Assembly: GCA_963828285.1 (NCBI GenBank)
Contig: CAWHEB010000002.1
Span: 496,001-560,000, forward strand
Source: DAIOEK01 sp963828285
GTDB taxonomy: Bacteria; Chloroflexota; Anaerolineae; Anaerolineales; Anaerolineaceae
Reading direction: 5' to 3'
DNA: 64,000 nucleotides
Made by a program: the position numbers and the translations under genes. This document shows positions 53,365-62,612 of the stretch, piece after piece. The notes under the pieces were generated by a model. It searched no databases and was not told the origin of the DNA. It worked only from the letters and a program-made list of their open reading frames with translations. Position 1 is the first letter of the stretch; every line of letters begins with the position of its first letter.

Positions 53365-55554
53365 ATGGCTACATTGACCAAAAGCATTCGTCCACAGTTA
53401 TTTGTAGCTATCACTGCGATTTTTGCATTGTTAGCTCTTTTATTAAATTCTTTGTTGTCAGTTGATGTTCCTCTTCAACGATCAATCAATTATGTTCTTT
53501 TCCTTTTTCCTTTTGGTTGCAGTCTATTCTTACTGATAAAAAGATTATCCAAAACCGGTTTCAGTTCCGAAAATGGATTAATTTACTGTATTACCCTTGG
53601 ATTTTGTTTGTATTTATTGGCGATAATTTTCCATATCCTGACCCAAGAAACAAGTGTGCCTAATCCAACCTCCACTGCGATATATCATTGGATCAGACTG
53701 GCCAGCTTTCTGTTTTTAACCTCAGCATGGTTTTTCACTCCCATTCTAAGGCGAAGGGAAATGCTGCGCCTCAGGTTATTACTCGATATCTCGATCACGA
53801 CCGGAGCCATGCTTCTGATAACCTGGATCATCTTCCTTCAGCCAATTAACCGCAATATTCTAATCAACCCACAACCCTGGCAATGGTTGAATATTCACCC
53901 CATCCTGGATTTATCAATTACAGCCATCATCTTAAACATGCTTCTGCTAAATTCCGACAGAGTTGCCAGAATCGCCATGGGATTATTTGCCATTGCGATG
54001 ATATTCATCATGATCTCTGATATTGCCATATCCACGCTAGCAACGAATCTGTATCCACAACCTATAAACAGTCTGGATTTTGGGGTACTAATCGCGGGGT
54101 GTTGTTTGTTTATTGGCACCTTAATTCTCACTAGGAATTTATCGCGAGTACCTGGACCTTACCAAGAAGAACAAACTTGGGCACTTGGATTACAAATCCA
54201 ATCCACCTTACCCATTGCATTACCCATTACACTGGCAGCAATTTTATCTGCTTATTGGATCCAAAATCAAATTGTCACTCAAACAGTAATTGGATTTAGT
54301 TCCATGGTTTGGCTTTTATTGATCGCCCGGCTTGGTGTATCAGCGGGAGAATTTGAATTGCAACAGTACTATTTTCTCTATAATAATTCAACAGAACCGG
54401 CGTTTCTTTGCGACCGATTGCACAAATTGATTCTGGTCAATCCGGCGATGATCCAGATATGTAAAGCGTCTGATGAATCTGAATTATTGAATAAGCCTCT
54501 CGAAACTCTGCTTGTAAGCAAGCCTTTTCAAGACATAAAAAATGAAATACACGATGAAACTGAGATACGGTGTTGTGACGGATCCACCCTGCTGGTCGAT
54601 CTTTCCCTGAAACCCATTCTTTTGGGAATCTTCAAACGTAAATTGATCACCGGAGCAGTTCATGACCTAACTGTGGTAAATCAACAGCGTGAAGAATTAC
54701 ATTCTGCAAACCAACAGCTTTCAGACGTTATGCATAAGCTTGAGGAGTTCAATCAAGTTCTGGAGATGAGAGTTCAAGAGAAAACCAGTTCCTTGAGTTC
54801 GGCAAATGTGGAACTTGCAGAAAAAAACAAAAAGCTGGAGTCTCTTGACCAGATGAAATCCGATTTTGTCTCTCTTGTCTCACATGAGTTACGAGCTCCA
54901 CTCACCAATATTAGCGGCGGGATGGAGTTGGTACTATCAGAAAAGAGCAGACTATCCATTTCTAACAGACAATCGCTTTCTCTGGTCCAACAGGAGATCA
55001 GAAGACTGACCCGTTTTGTTGAATCAATTCTTGACCTATCTGCATTGGATGCCGGACGTATGCCACTTTATCCAGAGCCGTTAGACATAGGATCGATCAT
55101 CCGTGAGTTGCAGAATCAGTTCAACCAGGTTCCTGGTTCTGCACGAATCAAATGGCAGTTCCCAGCTATCATCCCACCGATCATAGCCGATAGTAGAGCA
55201 GTGTATAGCATTATTTTCCATTTAATGGATAATGCGTTAAAATATGCTCCAGAGGGGGAAGTCATTTTTAGTGTTCTCCCAGAAAAGCGGCGTGTCTCAT
55301 TCATGGTCCAAGACCGGGGTCCTGGTGTTCCAATAGATCAAATGGATTTTATCTTTGAGGATTTCTTTAGGGGAAATGCAGCAGATTCGCAAACGGTGTA
55401 TGGCCATGGACTGGGATTGTATATCGTAAATAGATTTTTACAAGCAATGGATGGATCCATCGAAGTGAGCAATCGGCCTGGAGGTGGTGCCGAATTCCGA
55501 TGTTGGCTGCCAATTATGGATATGGATCATGAAACAGAAAATTCTATTAGTTGA
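53365..55554 (+). CDS. Membrane sensor histidine kinase (7-8 TM, PAS, HisKA, HATPase)
   Basis: 729 residues. The first ~325 residues contain about eight membrane helices with no large loop, a 7TM-like sensor. A PAS-like region follows (about 330-440: NNSTEPAFLCDRLHKLILVN), then a coiled coil, HisKA with the phospho-acceptor SHELRAPLTNISGG at about 505, and an ATPase domain with N box (HLMDNALKYAPEG), G1 (DRGPGVP) and G2 (GHGLGLYIVNRFL). No ribosome-binding site is clear; the TATAGTAT just upstream of the ATG suggests a very short leader. Overlaps the response regulator gene by 26 bases, so they are partners. Confidence 0.9.
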   Translation: MATLTKSIRPQLFVAITAIFALLALLLNSLLSVDVPLQRSINYVLFLFPFGCSLFLLIKRLSKTGFSSENGLIYCITLGFCLYLLAIIFHILTQETSVPNPTSTAIYHWIRLASFLFLTSAWFFTPILRRREMLRLRLLLDISITTGAMLLITWIIFLQPINRNILINPQPWQWLNIHPILDLSITAIILNMLLLNSDRVARIAMGLFAIAMIFIMISDIAISTLATNLYPQPINSLDFGVLIAGCCLFIGTLILTRNLSRVPGPYQEEQTWALGLQIQSTLPIALPITLAAILSAYWIQNQIVTQTVIGFSSMVWLLLIARLGVSAGEFELQQYYFLYNNSTEPAFLCDRLHKLILVNPAMIQICKASDESELLNKPLETLLVSKPFQDIKNEIHDETEIRCCDGSTLLVDLSLKPILLGIFKRKLITGAVHDLTVVNQQREELHSANQQLSDVMHKLEEFNQVLEMRVQEKTSSLSSANVELAEKNKKLESLDQMKSDFVSLVSHELRAPLTNISGGMELVLSEKSRLSISNRQSLSLVQQEIRRLTRFVESILDLSALDAGRMPLYPEPLDIGSIIRELQNQFNQVPGSARIKWQFPAIIPPIIADSRAVYSIIFHLMDNALKYAPEGEVIFSVLPEKRRVSFMVQDRGPGVPIDQMDFIFEDFFRGNAADSQTVYGHGLGLYIVNRFLQAMDGSIEVSNRPGGGAEFRCWLPIMDMDHETENSIS

Positions 55555-56258
55555 TGACGACCCTACCCTATTAAGGTTTTTGTCAGACTATCTCAGTGGA
55601 GATGGTTTTGAAGTGGTTGCTGTAACAAATGGGAACGATGCACTACGATCTGCGTATCAAATCCATCCGGCCTTGGTCGTTTTGGATGTGATGATGCCAG
55701 GTATGGATGGCTGGGAAGTATGTGCCAGGTTACATGAGTTATCAAATTTGCCCATCATCATCACTACTGGTAAAACCACCGAAGCGGATAAACTTCGTGG
55801 ATTTCGACTCGGCGCCGATGATTTTGTAACCAAACCTTTTAGCTTCGCAGAATTATCAGCAAGAATCAGTGCTGTTCTGGCTCGCAGCCAAATTTAATAA
55901 TCAAGCTGGCGGCAAGATCATTCAGATTTCTGATATCACCATTTTCCTGGATAAACGAACAGTGAAACGCGATCAGGAAGAAATCCAGCTGACGCCAACA
56001 GAATTTAGACTTTTGGAATATCTGGCAAAAAATGAAAGTCGAGCAGTACCGGAAGCAGAGTTATCTCAGGCTGTTTGGGGTACTTATCGGGAAGAAGACG
56101 CCAGCATTTTACGTAGATACATCTTCCTACTTCGAAAGAAAATAGAGAAAGATCCAGCTCAACCCAGAGTTGTAAAAACAGTCCGCGGGTATGGCTATCG
56201 TATGGGTACCGGTGCATTAAAACATCCGGATACCTCAAAAGAACAAACTGAATTGTAA
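55529..56258 (+). CDS. OmpR-family response regulator, frameshifted between domains
   Basis: 242 residues after repair. ATG 55529 (MKQKILLVDDDPTLLRF) lies inside the kinase gene. Receiver domain with acidic pair (DDD), phospho-acceptor in VLDVMMPGMDGW, Thr in IITTGKT and Lys in FVTKPF. A +1 skip near 55889 joins the receiver to a winged helix DNA-binding domain (QLTPTEFRLLEYLAKNES, LRRYIFLLRKKIEKDP, VRGYGYRM). Unrepaired, the receiver would stand alone. Regulates unknown targets under control of the overlapping kinase gene. Confidence 0.88.
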
Positions 56259-56337
56259 AGAAATTATTGCCTTATCTAATCCTAATAGGTATACAGGAAG
56301 ACCTTTTCAATAAAATTGTTGTGGTAATATTATTGCC

Positions 56338-56790
56338 ATGGACGAGAAAATTACGATAATTGAAGGACCAACGCCACATTTTGACCACGCACCAGATGCC
56401 TGGGCTATGGGTTTGTTTGAAGGTCCACAACAATATGACCTGGCATTCACGCGCTTGCGGACCTTTAATGGTCCCGCTCTATTAGAACGGTGCTATCGTG
56501 CGTGGAAATCTCAAAAACCTATCTATCTGGAATATCGAGATGAGATTGGATTAACTCAAAATACACCAATTTTGGCAGCCCGGACAGTTTCCACCGAAGA
56601 TGGACAAGTTCTATTGTTATGGCTGCGTATGGACCATTTGGATGAGCCAGAAGTAAGCCCAAATGATCCGGATTCAAGCGACGGAGAGTATTTAATAAAC
56701 TTCAAAAGCTCCCTCAAACCCAGGGAGTTTTTGTTATTAAGGAGATTCTGTGGATTCACAAATCAACACTCCAGAATTAATGCGACCTGA
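56338..56790 (+). CDS. Conserved hypothetical protein, C-terminus uncertain
   Basis: 150 residues as read. The well-behaved part is about 1-120: IIEGPTPHFDHAPDAWAMGL, LRTFNGPALLERCYRAW, PIYLEYRDEIGLTQNTPILA and VLLLWLRMD. I recall this pattern from Chloroflexota genomes, without a function. The last ~30 codons run through a terminator-like hairpin (56708-56732) and the ribosome-binding site of the next gene, which is suspicious. In the +1 frame a TAA at 56693-56695 would end the protein before the hairpin, so a further frameshift is possible. Confidence 0.65.
   Translation: MDEKITIIEGPTPHFDHAPDAWAMGLFEGPQQYDLAFTRLRTFNGPALLERCYRAWKSQKPIYLEYRDEIGLTQNTPILAARTVSTEDGQVLLLWLRMDHLDEPEVSPNDPDSSDGEYLINFKSSLKPREFLLLRRFCGFTNQHSRINAT
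56706..56734 (+). terminator. Terminator-like hairpin
   Basis: CTCCCT-CAAACCC-AGGGAG followed by TTTTTG, between the conserved part of the preceding gene and the AAGGAG of the CPBP gene. Confidence 0.55.
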
Positions 56791-57625
56791 GAAAACGAAC
56801 TCGTTTCTTGATATGGCAAACCTCGGGAAAAATCAGTGGTGGAGGTATTTACTCTCGCTGGTAATCATATTTGTCGGTTGGCAGATCATTGGAGGAATTC
56901 CTTACGGTTTTTATTTTCTTGCAGGTGGTACAAACCAACTTGTCCAATACCTGGTACTCAGTTTTAGTTTCGTTTGTTTCATATCCATTACGATATTGGT
57001 AACTCGCTGGATACATAATCGTCCTATACTAAGTCTGTTTACGGCAAATAATAAACTAAACTGGAAACTCATCCTCGTAAGTGGATCGATCTGGAGTGGA
57101 ATTAGTTTGGTCATTACCCTGATAGACCACTTGATCCACCCGGGAGTTTATCAGCTTAATTTCAATCCAGGATTATGGCTTCCTTTCGCCGCATTTGCTA
57201 TCGTTCTTACACCCATACAAACCACATCGGAAGAAGTCTTCTTTAGAGGTTTTCTACTTCAGGCTTTTGGGCTTTTTACAAAAAATAAGTGGATTCTGAT
57301 CCTACTTTCCGGAATACTATTCGCGATCCCCCATTTTTTAAATCCAGAGATGCAATCCGGTTTCTGGATCCTGGCTGTTTTCTACTTTGGTTTTGGAGTT
57401 CTCCTGGCTTATCTTACAATTCAGACCAATAGTCTTGAGTTGGCATTGGGAATCCATGCAGCAAATAACCTATTCACGGTTCTGATCGCAAATTATAAAA
57501 ATAGCGCTGTGGAATCTCCATCCATATTTTTGGCAACAACACTTGATCCGATGTTTAATTTGATCAGCTTTGTCATAGGAGCAGTAATCTATTGGTTTAT
57601 ACTAAAATGGATCAAAGTGATCTAA
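56750..57625 (+). CDS. CPBP family intramembrane metalloprotease
   Basis: 291 residues from GTG 56750 (AAGGAG eight bases upstream). About eight membrane helices. Motif 1 (TSEEVFFRGFLLQAFG) at about 161-176 gives the EExxxR catalytic pair; motif 2 (LFAIPHFLNP) and a later HAANNL supply the His residues. Relatives of CAAX prenyl protease 2; in bacteria some process bacteriocins or confer immunity, most are unassigned. Overlaps by four bases, tail to tail, with the ABC permease gene. Confidence 0.88.
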   Translation: MDSQINTPELMRPEKTNSFLDMANLGKNQWWRYLLSLVIIFVGWQIIGGIPYGFYFLAGGTNQLVQYLVLSFSFVCFISITILVTRWIHNRPILSLFTANNKLNWKLILVSGSIWSGISLVITLIDHLIHPGVYQLNFNPGLWLPFAAFAIVLTPIQTTSEEVFFRGFLLQAFGLFTKNKWILILLSGILFAIPHFLNPEMQSGFWILAVFYFGFGVLLAYLTIQTNSLELALGIHAANNLFTVLIANYKNSAVESPSIFLATTLDPMFNLISFVIGAVIYWFILKWIKVI

Positions 57626-58423
57626 ACTGTTTCCAAAGATCCACGAGTTCTGGCAATTGTTTCAAAGGTTTTGAAAAGCACATAACCAAGAAACACATAA
57701 ACAATTCCTATCCCAAGCTCGCCCCATAACAACGAACTGACAGAGGATAATGATTCCCCTGCGATCAACGACCGTGCTGCGGCAATTCCTCTGGTTAACG
57801 GGAGCACAGAGGCAACTCCCCTCATCCAAATTGGCAACGATTCTACGGGTACATTTGCACCGGTAAATATTAACAGTCGCAAAATATACCGTATTGTTTA
57901 CGAACATGACATTGGATGTGATCAGACTGATACATCCCATCCACAGACCTAAACCGGCTGTTGAAAAAGTAGTTACCAAAATGGTCAGTAATAGTGCCCA
58001 AAGATCAGTATGCGAGTAGTCCACACCTAACAGTAATGCTCCCCATGTAAGACCGATTATCACGCCCAGAATTCCATCTATGATATGCATAAAACTGCGC
58101 CCAAGGAATAGCATCAGCCTGTTCGCAGGTGTCCCAAATAGGTAAGGTAAGGTTCCAGACCAGCGTTCGCCCCCAATACTCATGGTTACTCCAAATATCC
58201 CCGAGGACGCTGTGATCTGCATCGCATTCCCAATGACATAGTATGGTGCCGCTTCTTTACCTGACGCGTACGTTCCTAGAAAGGTAAAGAATAGGATTTG
58301 AGCCAAAGGCATAATTATTTTTGATGCCAGGTAGGTTACTGGTTTTAACCAGGCAAATAATGCGATATAAGACAAAAGAGCGCCTTGCCAAAAGAGACTG
58401 AGGTTATCTTTTATGGATTTCAT
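57622..58423 (-). CDS. ABC-2 type permease, frameshifted
   Basis: 266 residues after repair. Six membrane helices: LSYIALFAWLKPVTYLASKI near 17-36, then an RLMLFLGRSFMHIIDG segment. A +1 skip near 57877 converts NNTVYFA-T into NNTVYFALLIFTGANVPVES, restoring ESLPIWMRGVASVLPLTRGI, the ABC-2 motif before the last helix. The start codon follows the upstream permease stop by four bases. With the next two genes it forms an ABC exporter (two permeases plus one ATPase). Confidence 0.85.
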
Positions 58424-58426
58424 CGA

Positions 58427-59221
58427 TCACTCCATATCCAAAGTCGCATCAGTTCGAGCTTTAAGAAGCACCCGCGAAGTCATCACAACTGAGAGAATGA
58501 TATAGATGATCGAAAACAACAATAACATTCCCCAGTAGAAATATACCTGACTGATAGGTTCTCCGCTGGAAGAAGATCCATGTAATGCTTTGGCAGCCCA
58601 AAAGGTTGGTAGCAAATAGCTGATCGGAGTTGTCCAGCCTGGCAACAGAGCGATCGGGAATAAAAACCCACTCAGGATATATATTGGGAACTCAAGAGCA
58701 TTCTGGAATCTTCCGATCAAGGGGTTTAATACAAATAATGGAGCAATGATTAATCCAAAGCAAATAAAAGTAAAAATTGTAAGGAATATAGAAAGAACAA
58801 AAGCTGCTGGATATGCCACCTCAAGATGGTAACCAAATAAGATGGTTACAACCAAAAAGCTTACGACCATCGAAAATAATGCTTGAAATACATTTGCAAT
58901 GTTTTTCCCAAGAATGATCAGATTGAGTGGGGTTGGAACACCTACCAGAGTTTCTAGCGTCCCATACCAACGCTCATCATTGATACTATTTCCTGATACA
59001 AATAAAACAGTACTCCATAATCCAGTCATTCCACTACCTACGACAACAAAGATCGCAGCATCGGGTCCCTTATCTTTGAGGATCCACATGGCAAGTGTGG
59101 TGATCATCAACGGTTGAAGAAGAATTCCGAATAAAATGAACGAATCCATCACCTGAAGCCTGAGTGTCATTTCTGCAATGACCAGGATACTCCGAAGATC
59201 ATCCTTCAATTTTCGAATCAT
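58427..59221 (-). CDS. ABC-2 type permease
   Basis: 264 residues with six membrane helices. Shows the ABC-2 pattern: SNDERWYGTLETLVGVPTPL-like segment (here NSINDERWYGTLETLVGVPT) after helix 2 and FPIALLPGWTTPISYLLPTF before the last helix. Overlaps the ATPase gene by four bases. Exports an unknown substrate. Confidence 0.88.
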   Translation of the reverse strand: MIRKLKDDLRSILVIAEMTLRLQVMDSFILFGILLQPLMITTLAMWILKDKGPDAAIFVVVGSGMTGLWSTVLFVSGNSINDERWYGTLETLVGVPTPLNLIILGKNIANVFQALFSMVVSFLVVTILFGYHLEVAYPAAFVLSIFLTIFTFICFGLIIAPLFVLNPLIGRFQNALEFPIYILSGFLFPIALLPGWTTPISYLLPTFWAAKALHGSSSSGEPISQVYFYWGMLLLFSIIYIILSVVMTSRVLLKARTDATLDME

Positions 59222-60192
59222 CGTTTTTCTCCACCCACCAGTCGTACATATGCATCTTCCAGAGTAGGTTCCCGTACTTGAACCCTTCCGATTTTGACAT
59301 TGCCCATCGCGGAAAGCAAACCTGGAACAGCTTCAGACCCCAATTTTGTTTGAACAGTTAGTGCCTGTTTTTGATCACGGTCTTCCACATCGACTGCATC
59401 GACAAATTCAAGAGATCTTAGGCTTTCAACAATGTGAAGAGGGATGCCAAAAACTTCTATTTCGATAACTGACAGATCGCGAACATGTGATTTCAACCCT
59501 GTAGGTGTATCCAGCGCAACCAATTTCCCATGATCGATCACACCTATCCTCTGACAAAGCTCATCGGCTTCGAACATATAATGGGTCGTGAGTAATATTG
59601 TTTTCTTTTCTTCCTGCAAACTGCGGATTACCTGCCTGAATTCGCGTGCACCAACAGGGTCTAATCCAATAGTAGGTTCATCAAGGAAGAGCACTTCCGG
59701 GTCATGCAGCAAGGTTCGGGCGACATGTAGGCGTTGTTTCATCCCACGAGAGTATCCCTCCACACGTTCATTCCCGCGATCCTTCAACCCCACCAACTCA
59801 AGCAAATACGGGATCCTCGTTTTCTTACATGCCGGGTCGACATGATAAAGGCTAGCAAAATACCTCAAATTGTCAGTACCTGAAAGCCGCCAATACAGTC
59901 CACGCTCGCCGCCGAAAATAAACCCGATGCGTTTGCGAACTTCATTCGCTTTGTGTACCACATCAAAATCCAGAATTGATGCTGATCCTCGGGTTGGGAT
60001 CAATAGTGTGGTTAGCATTTTTATTGTCGTTGTCTTTCCTGCTCCGTTAGGGCCAACCAAACCGAATAATTCACCTTGCCCAACTTCAAAAGAGACATCC
60101 TCAACAGCTACGACTTCTTTGATTTTCTGACGAAATACACCTATTCGAGCTCGATAAATCCGGCTGAGAGATTTGACATTGATCGTGTTCAT
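59218..60192 (-). CDS. ABC exporter ATP-binding protein (NatA/DrrA-like)
   Basis: 324 residues from ATG 60192 (AGAGG upstream); ten further residues upstream lack a ribosome-binding site. Walker A (GLVGPNGAGKTTTIKML), signature EGYSRGMKQRLHVAR, Walker B (VLFLDEPTIGLD), and switch His (TTHYMFEADEL). The extra C-terminal ~90 residues (IEVFGIPLHIVESLRSLEFV and onward, ending PTLEDAYVRLVGG) are the accessory domain of the DrrA/NatA type. First gene of the exporter operon. Confidence 0.92.
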   Translation of the reverse strand: MNTINVKSLSRIYRARIGVFRQKIKEVVAVEDVSFEVGQGELFGLVGPNGAGKTTTIKMLTTLLIPTRGSASILDFDVVHKANEVRKRIGFIFGGERGLYWRLSGTDNLRYFASLYHVDPACKKTRIPYLLELVGLKDRGNERVEGYSRGMKQRLHVARTLLHDPEVLFLDEPTIGLDPVGAREFRQVIRSLQEEKKTILLTTHYMFEADELCQRIGVIDHGKLVALDTPTGLKSHVRDLSVIEIEVFGIPLHIVESLRSLEFVDAVDVEDRDQKQALTVQTKLGSEAVPGLLSAMGNVKIGRVQVREPTLEDAYVRLVGGEKR

Positions 60193-60310
60193 TAAGCCTC
60201 TTTCGTGAAAATTCGAAGGCATTATACTCCAATAAAAATTGGCATAATCCGATCCCTTGAATGGATTCAGATATACTTATCATAAGACAATTTTCTAAAA
60301 GGAGTAAACA

Positions 60311-60643
60311 ATGGTTGATTGGGTGGATGAGTTTCCAGGCATGATTTCGGTTTGTGATAAGGATGGAAAAATACTCGCTATGAACCAAAAGATATCCGAT
60401 TACTTCAAGGATACTGGAGGAATGAACCTTGTCGGATCCAATCTATTTGATTGTCATTCCAAACAATCTGGTGAGATGATCAAGGAACAAATGAAAAGCC
60501 AAAAAACCATTGTTTATACTGCTGAAGAAGATGGACAAACTGAACTTGTAATTCATGCCCCATGGTTCCAAAATGGCCAATTTGCGGGTATAGTAGAAAT
60601 AACTGTCCCGTTGGAAGGTGAAATTAAACACCTGTTAAGGTAA
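60311..60643 (+). CDS. Single-domain PAS protein
   Basis: 110 residues, essentially one PAS fold: DEFPGMISVCDKDGKILAMN, QKISDYFKD, LVGSNLFDCHSKQSGEMIKE and FAGIVEITVPLEGEIKHLLR. No output domain. A stand-alone PAS may sense a ligand or act as a partner of another protein. AAAGGAG upstream. Four bases separate it from the next gene. Confidence 0.8.
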   Translation: MVDWVDEFPGMISVCDKDGKILAMNQKISDYFKDTGGMNLVGSNLFDCHSKQSGEMIKEQMKSQKTIVYTAEEDGQTELVIHAPWFQNGQFAGIVEITVPLEGEIKHLLR

Positions 60644-60647
60644 GCTC

Positions 60648-61052
60648 ATGAACATTTTCTACTGTACCTACTGTAGCCGAAATAAGCGGATGGATAAGGA
60701 TTTGCTGCCTGCAATACAACGCTATATTAGCAAGAGGATAGAATATACCTATAATTTAGCGAAAATAGACGGAGTACAATTTCTTATTCTTTCTGGTGAA
60801 TTTGGGTTGATCACGGAAGGCACCCCAATTCCATATTATGATCATCTACTACTACCTGATGAAGTAGTTAGTGCTATGCCATTACTGGTACAACAACTAA
60901 TTGAGCAAAAAGTTGAAGAACTGACATTCTTTTGTAACGATCCAGAGACAGAACCGACTATTAAACCATATATCGACCTTATTCAACTTGCATGTCAGCA
61001 ACACAAAACTATCCTCAATTTTCATCAATTTCCCTGCCGGATCGAAGATTAG
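60648..61052 (+). CDS. Hypothetical protein, possibly DUF6884-like
   Basis: 134 residues. Contains an N-terminal FYCTYCSRNK with a CxxC pair, FLILSGEFGLITEGTPIPYY and DHLLLPDEV, a pattern recalling DUF6884/YaaA-type nucleic acid-associated proteins ('sakyGLi... pYd'). This is a weak match from memory. Directly after the PAS gene and probably co-transcribed. Confidence 0.6.
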   Translation: MNIFYCTYCSRNKRMDKDLLPAIQRYISKRIEYTYNLAKIDGVQFLILSGEFGLITEGTPIPYYDHLLLPDEVVSAMPLLVQQLIEQKVEELTFFCNDPETEPTIKPYIDLIQLACQQHKTILNFHQFPCRIED

Positions 61053-61066
61053 AGAGAGTGAATCAT

Positions 61067-61510
61067 ATGGACGAGTCTGCTGAAGAAAACTTCATCGAAT
61101 ATTATTGGACGGCAGGAAGTCTGCCTCCACCATACCATGATGAGATCAGAATAGTCATTAGCCAATCAGAAGCATATCTTACTTATTGGCCTGATTATGT
61201 TTCAGATCAGGTCATCCCGAAAGAGTTTAGTATTGCGATCGATCATAATGATCTGGAAATGATCACAAGGTTATTGAAAAACCTGAAAGGTCGGAAATGG
61301 ACCCGGAATAGCACTCCTTCGCTTGGTGGAGAGAGCGAATATATGGTATTTACGATTAAAGGGATTGAATACGAAATACCCGCTGGATTAACACCAAGTG
61401 ATCAGGAATACGCAGCTGATATCTATGCCCATATCAGAACACTCATCCCAGAAATGATCTGGGATGAGATCCAGACTATTCGTCATAATAATCATATTGG
61501 GAAAATCTAA
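61067..61510 (+). CDS. Hypothetical protein
   Basis: 147 residues from ATG 61067; a longer start would overlap the preceding gene. Acidic, no membrane segment. Visible features are EYYWTAGSLPPPYHDEIRIV and SEAYLTYWPDYVSDQVIPKE near the N-terminus and a helical end. No family recognised. Third gene of the small PAS-containing operon; convergent with the XdhC gene three bases later. Confidence 0.6.
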   Translation: MDESAEENFIEYYWTAGSLPPPYHDEIRIVISQSEAYLTYWPDYVSDQVIPKEFSIAIDHNDLEMITRLLKNLKGRKWTRNSTPSLGGESEYMVFTIKGIEYEIPAGLTPSDQEYAADIYAHIRTLIPEMIWDEIQTIRHNNHIGKI

Positions 61511-61513
61511 AGA

Positions 61514-62608
61514 TTAATTCTTTAATAACTTTGCCCTCACCATGATCATTTCAGCAACGATGCTGACCGCAATCTCCTCCGGGGATTCTGCATCTATCCT
61601 CATTCCTATCGGTGCATAAACTTTGGAAAGCTCATCCCTGCTATAACCATCTTTCATCAGAGCCTGATAGATCGTCTCCACTTTTCTTTTACTCCCGATC
61701 ATGCCAATATAAACAGCAGAAGTCTTGAGTGCTGCTGATAATACGATATGGTCGTGCAGGTGACCTCTGGTAACAATTACCAGATAGCTTGATGGATCAA
61801 GTTGAATGTTTTCAAGGACATTATCAAACGAGGCAACCAAATGGATCTCGTCTACCTCCGGGAATCGGGTCTGATTAGCGAAATCCTCCCGATCATCGAT
61901 CACCACGGTCCGAAAGCCTACCAATTTCGTTATTTTAGCCAATTGCTGTGATACATGTCCACCACCAAAGATATAGACTGTGCCACCAATATCCAACGGT
62001 TGTATGGAATAATCCCGACCTTCTATTGATACTTTCAAGGGTTCCTTAATATTTGAAACATCAAAGACTTGACCGTGTATTGATAATGAAGGACTTTCTC
62101 CTTGAGTTTCGTTTTTTTCAATAATATGGATTTCATTATCGTCCTGGTCCAGGTAAAGAACTGAATCAGTACTTATCAATCCATGTATGAGAACAGGTTT
62201 TTTTGTCAGCTTATCAGGAAGTGCTGTGATCAACCATCCCTTATTCCGATGTTTCTCAACCTCGACAAGATTTTCAATTAATTTGATTATCCTCAAGTTT
62301 TTTGCTGACAAGTATTCAATCAAGACTTCCTGGTTACCTCCACAGATCATATCAGTGGACGCAGCATCCTTACCGGTTAATTTAAATTCCTTAATAACAG
62401 GTTCTTTCGAAATAAAAACTTCTTTTGCTGTAAGCATGCATCTGGCTTCCAATTGGCCACCGCCAATAGTTCCAAAGATCTTTCCATCTGAATAGATGAT
62501 CATCCGTGCACCCGTCATTCTGGGCGCTGAACCATTCCGGCTTATGATGGTGGCTAAAACAACATCTTTGCCATTTTGTAAATCCAATAATAATTGTTGA
62601 AATAACAT
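61514..62608 (-). CDS. XdhC/CoxI family molybdoenzyme maturation protein
   Basis: 364 residues. The N-terminal XdhC/CoxI domain has VLATIISRNGSAPRMTGARM and GTIGGGQLEARCM; the C-terminal Rossmann domain has VYIFGGGHVSQQLAKITKLV followed by TVVIDDRE and VIVTRGHLHD, then YIGMIGSKRKV. Such proteins bind or sulphurate molybdenum cofactor for xanthine dehydrogenase/CO dehydrogenase-type enzymes, and some relatives act in selenium-dependent enzymes. No molybdoenzyme gene lies nearby in this window. Four bases separate it from the downstream-facing nitroreductase stop, same operon. Confidence 0.9.
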   Translation of the reverse strand: MLFQQLLLDLQNGKDVVLATIISRNGSAPRMTGARMIIYSDGKIFGTIGGGQLEARCMLTAKEVFISKEPVIKEFKLTGKDAASTDMICGGNQEVLIEYLSAKNLRIIKLIENLVEVEKHRNKGWLITALPDKLTKKPVLIHGLISTDSVLYLDQDDNEIHIIEKNETQGESPSLSIHGQVFDVSNIKEPLKVSIEGRDYSIQPLDIGGTVYIFGGGHVSQQLAKITKLVGFRTVVIDDREDFANQTRFPEVDEIHLVASFDNVLENIQLDPSSYLVIVTRGHLHDHIVLSAALKTSAVYIGMIGSKRKVETIYQALMKDGYSRDELSKVYAPIGMRIDAESPEEIAVSIVAEMIMVRAKLLKN

Positions 62609-62612
62609 TCGA

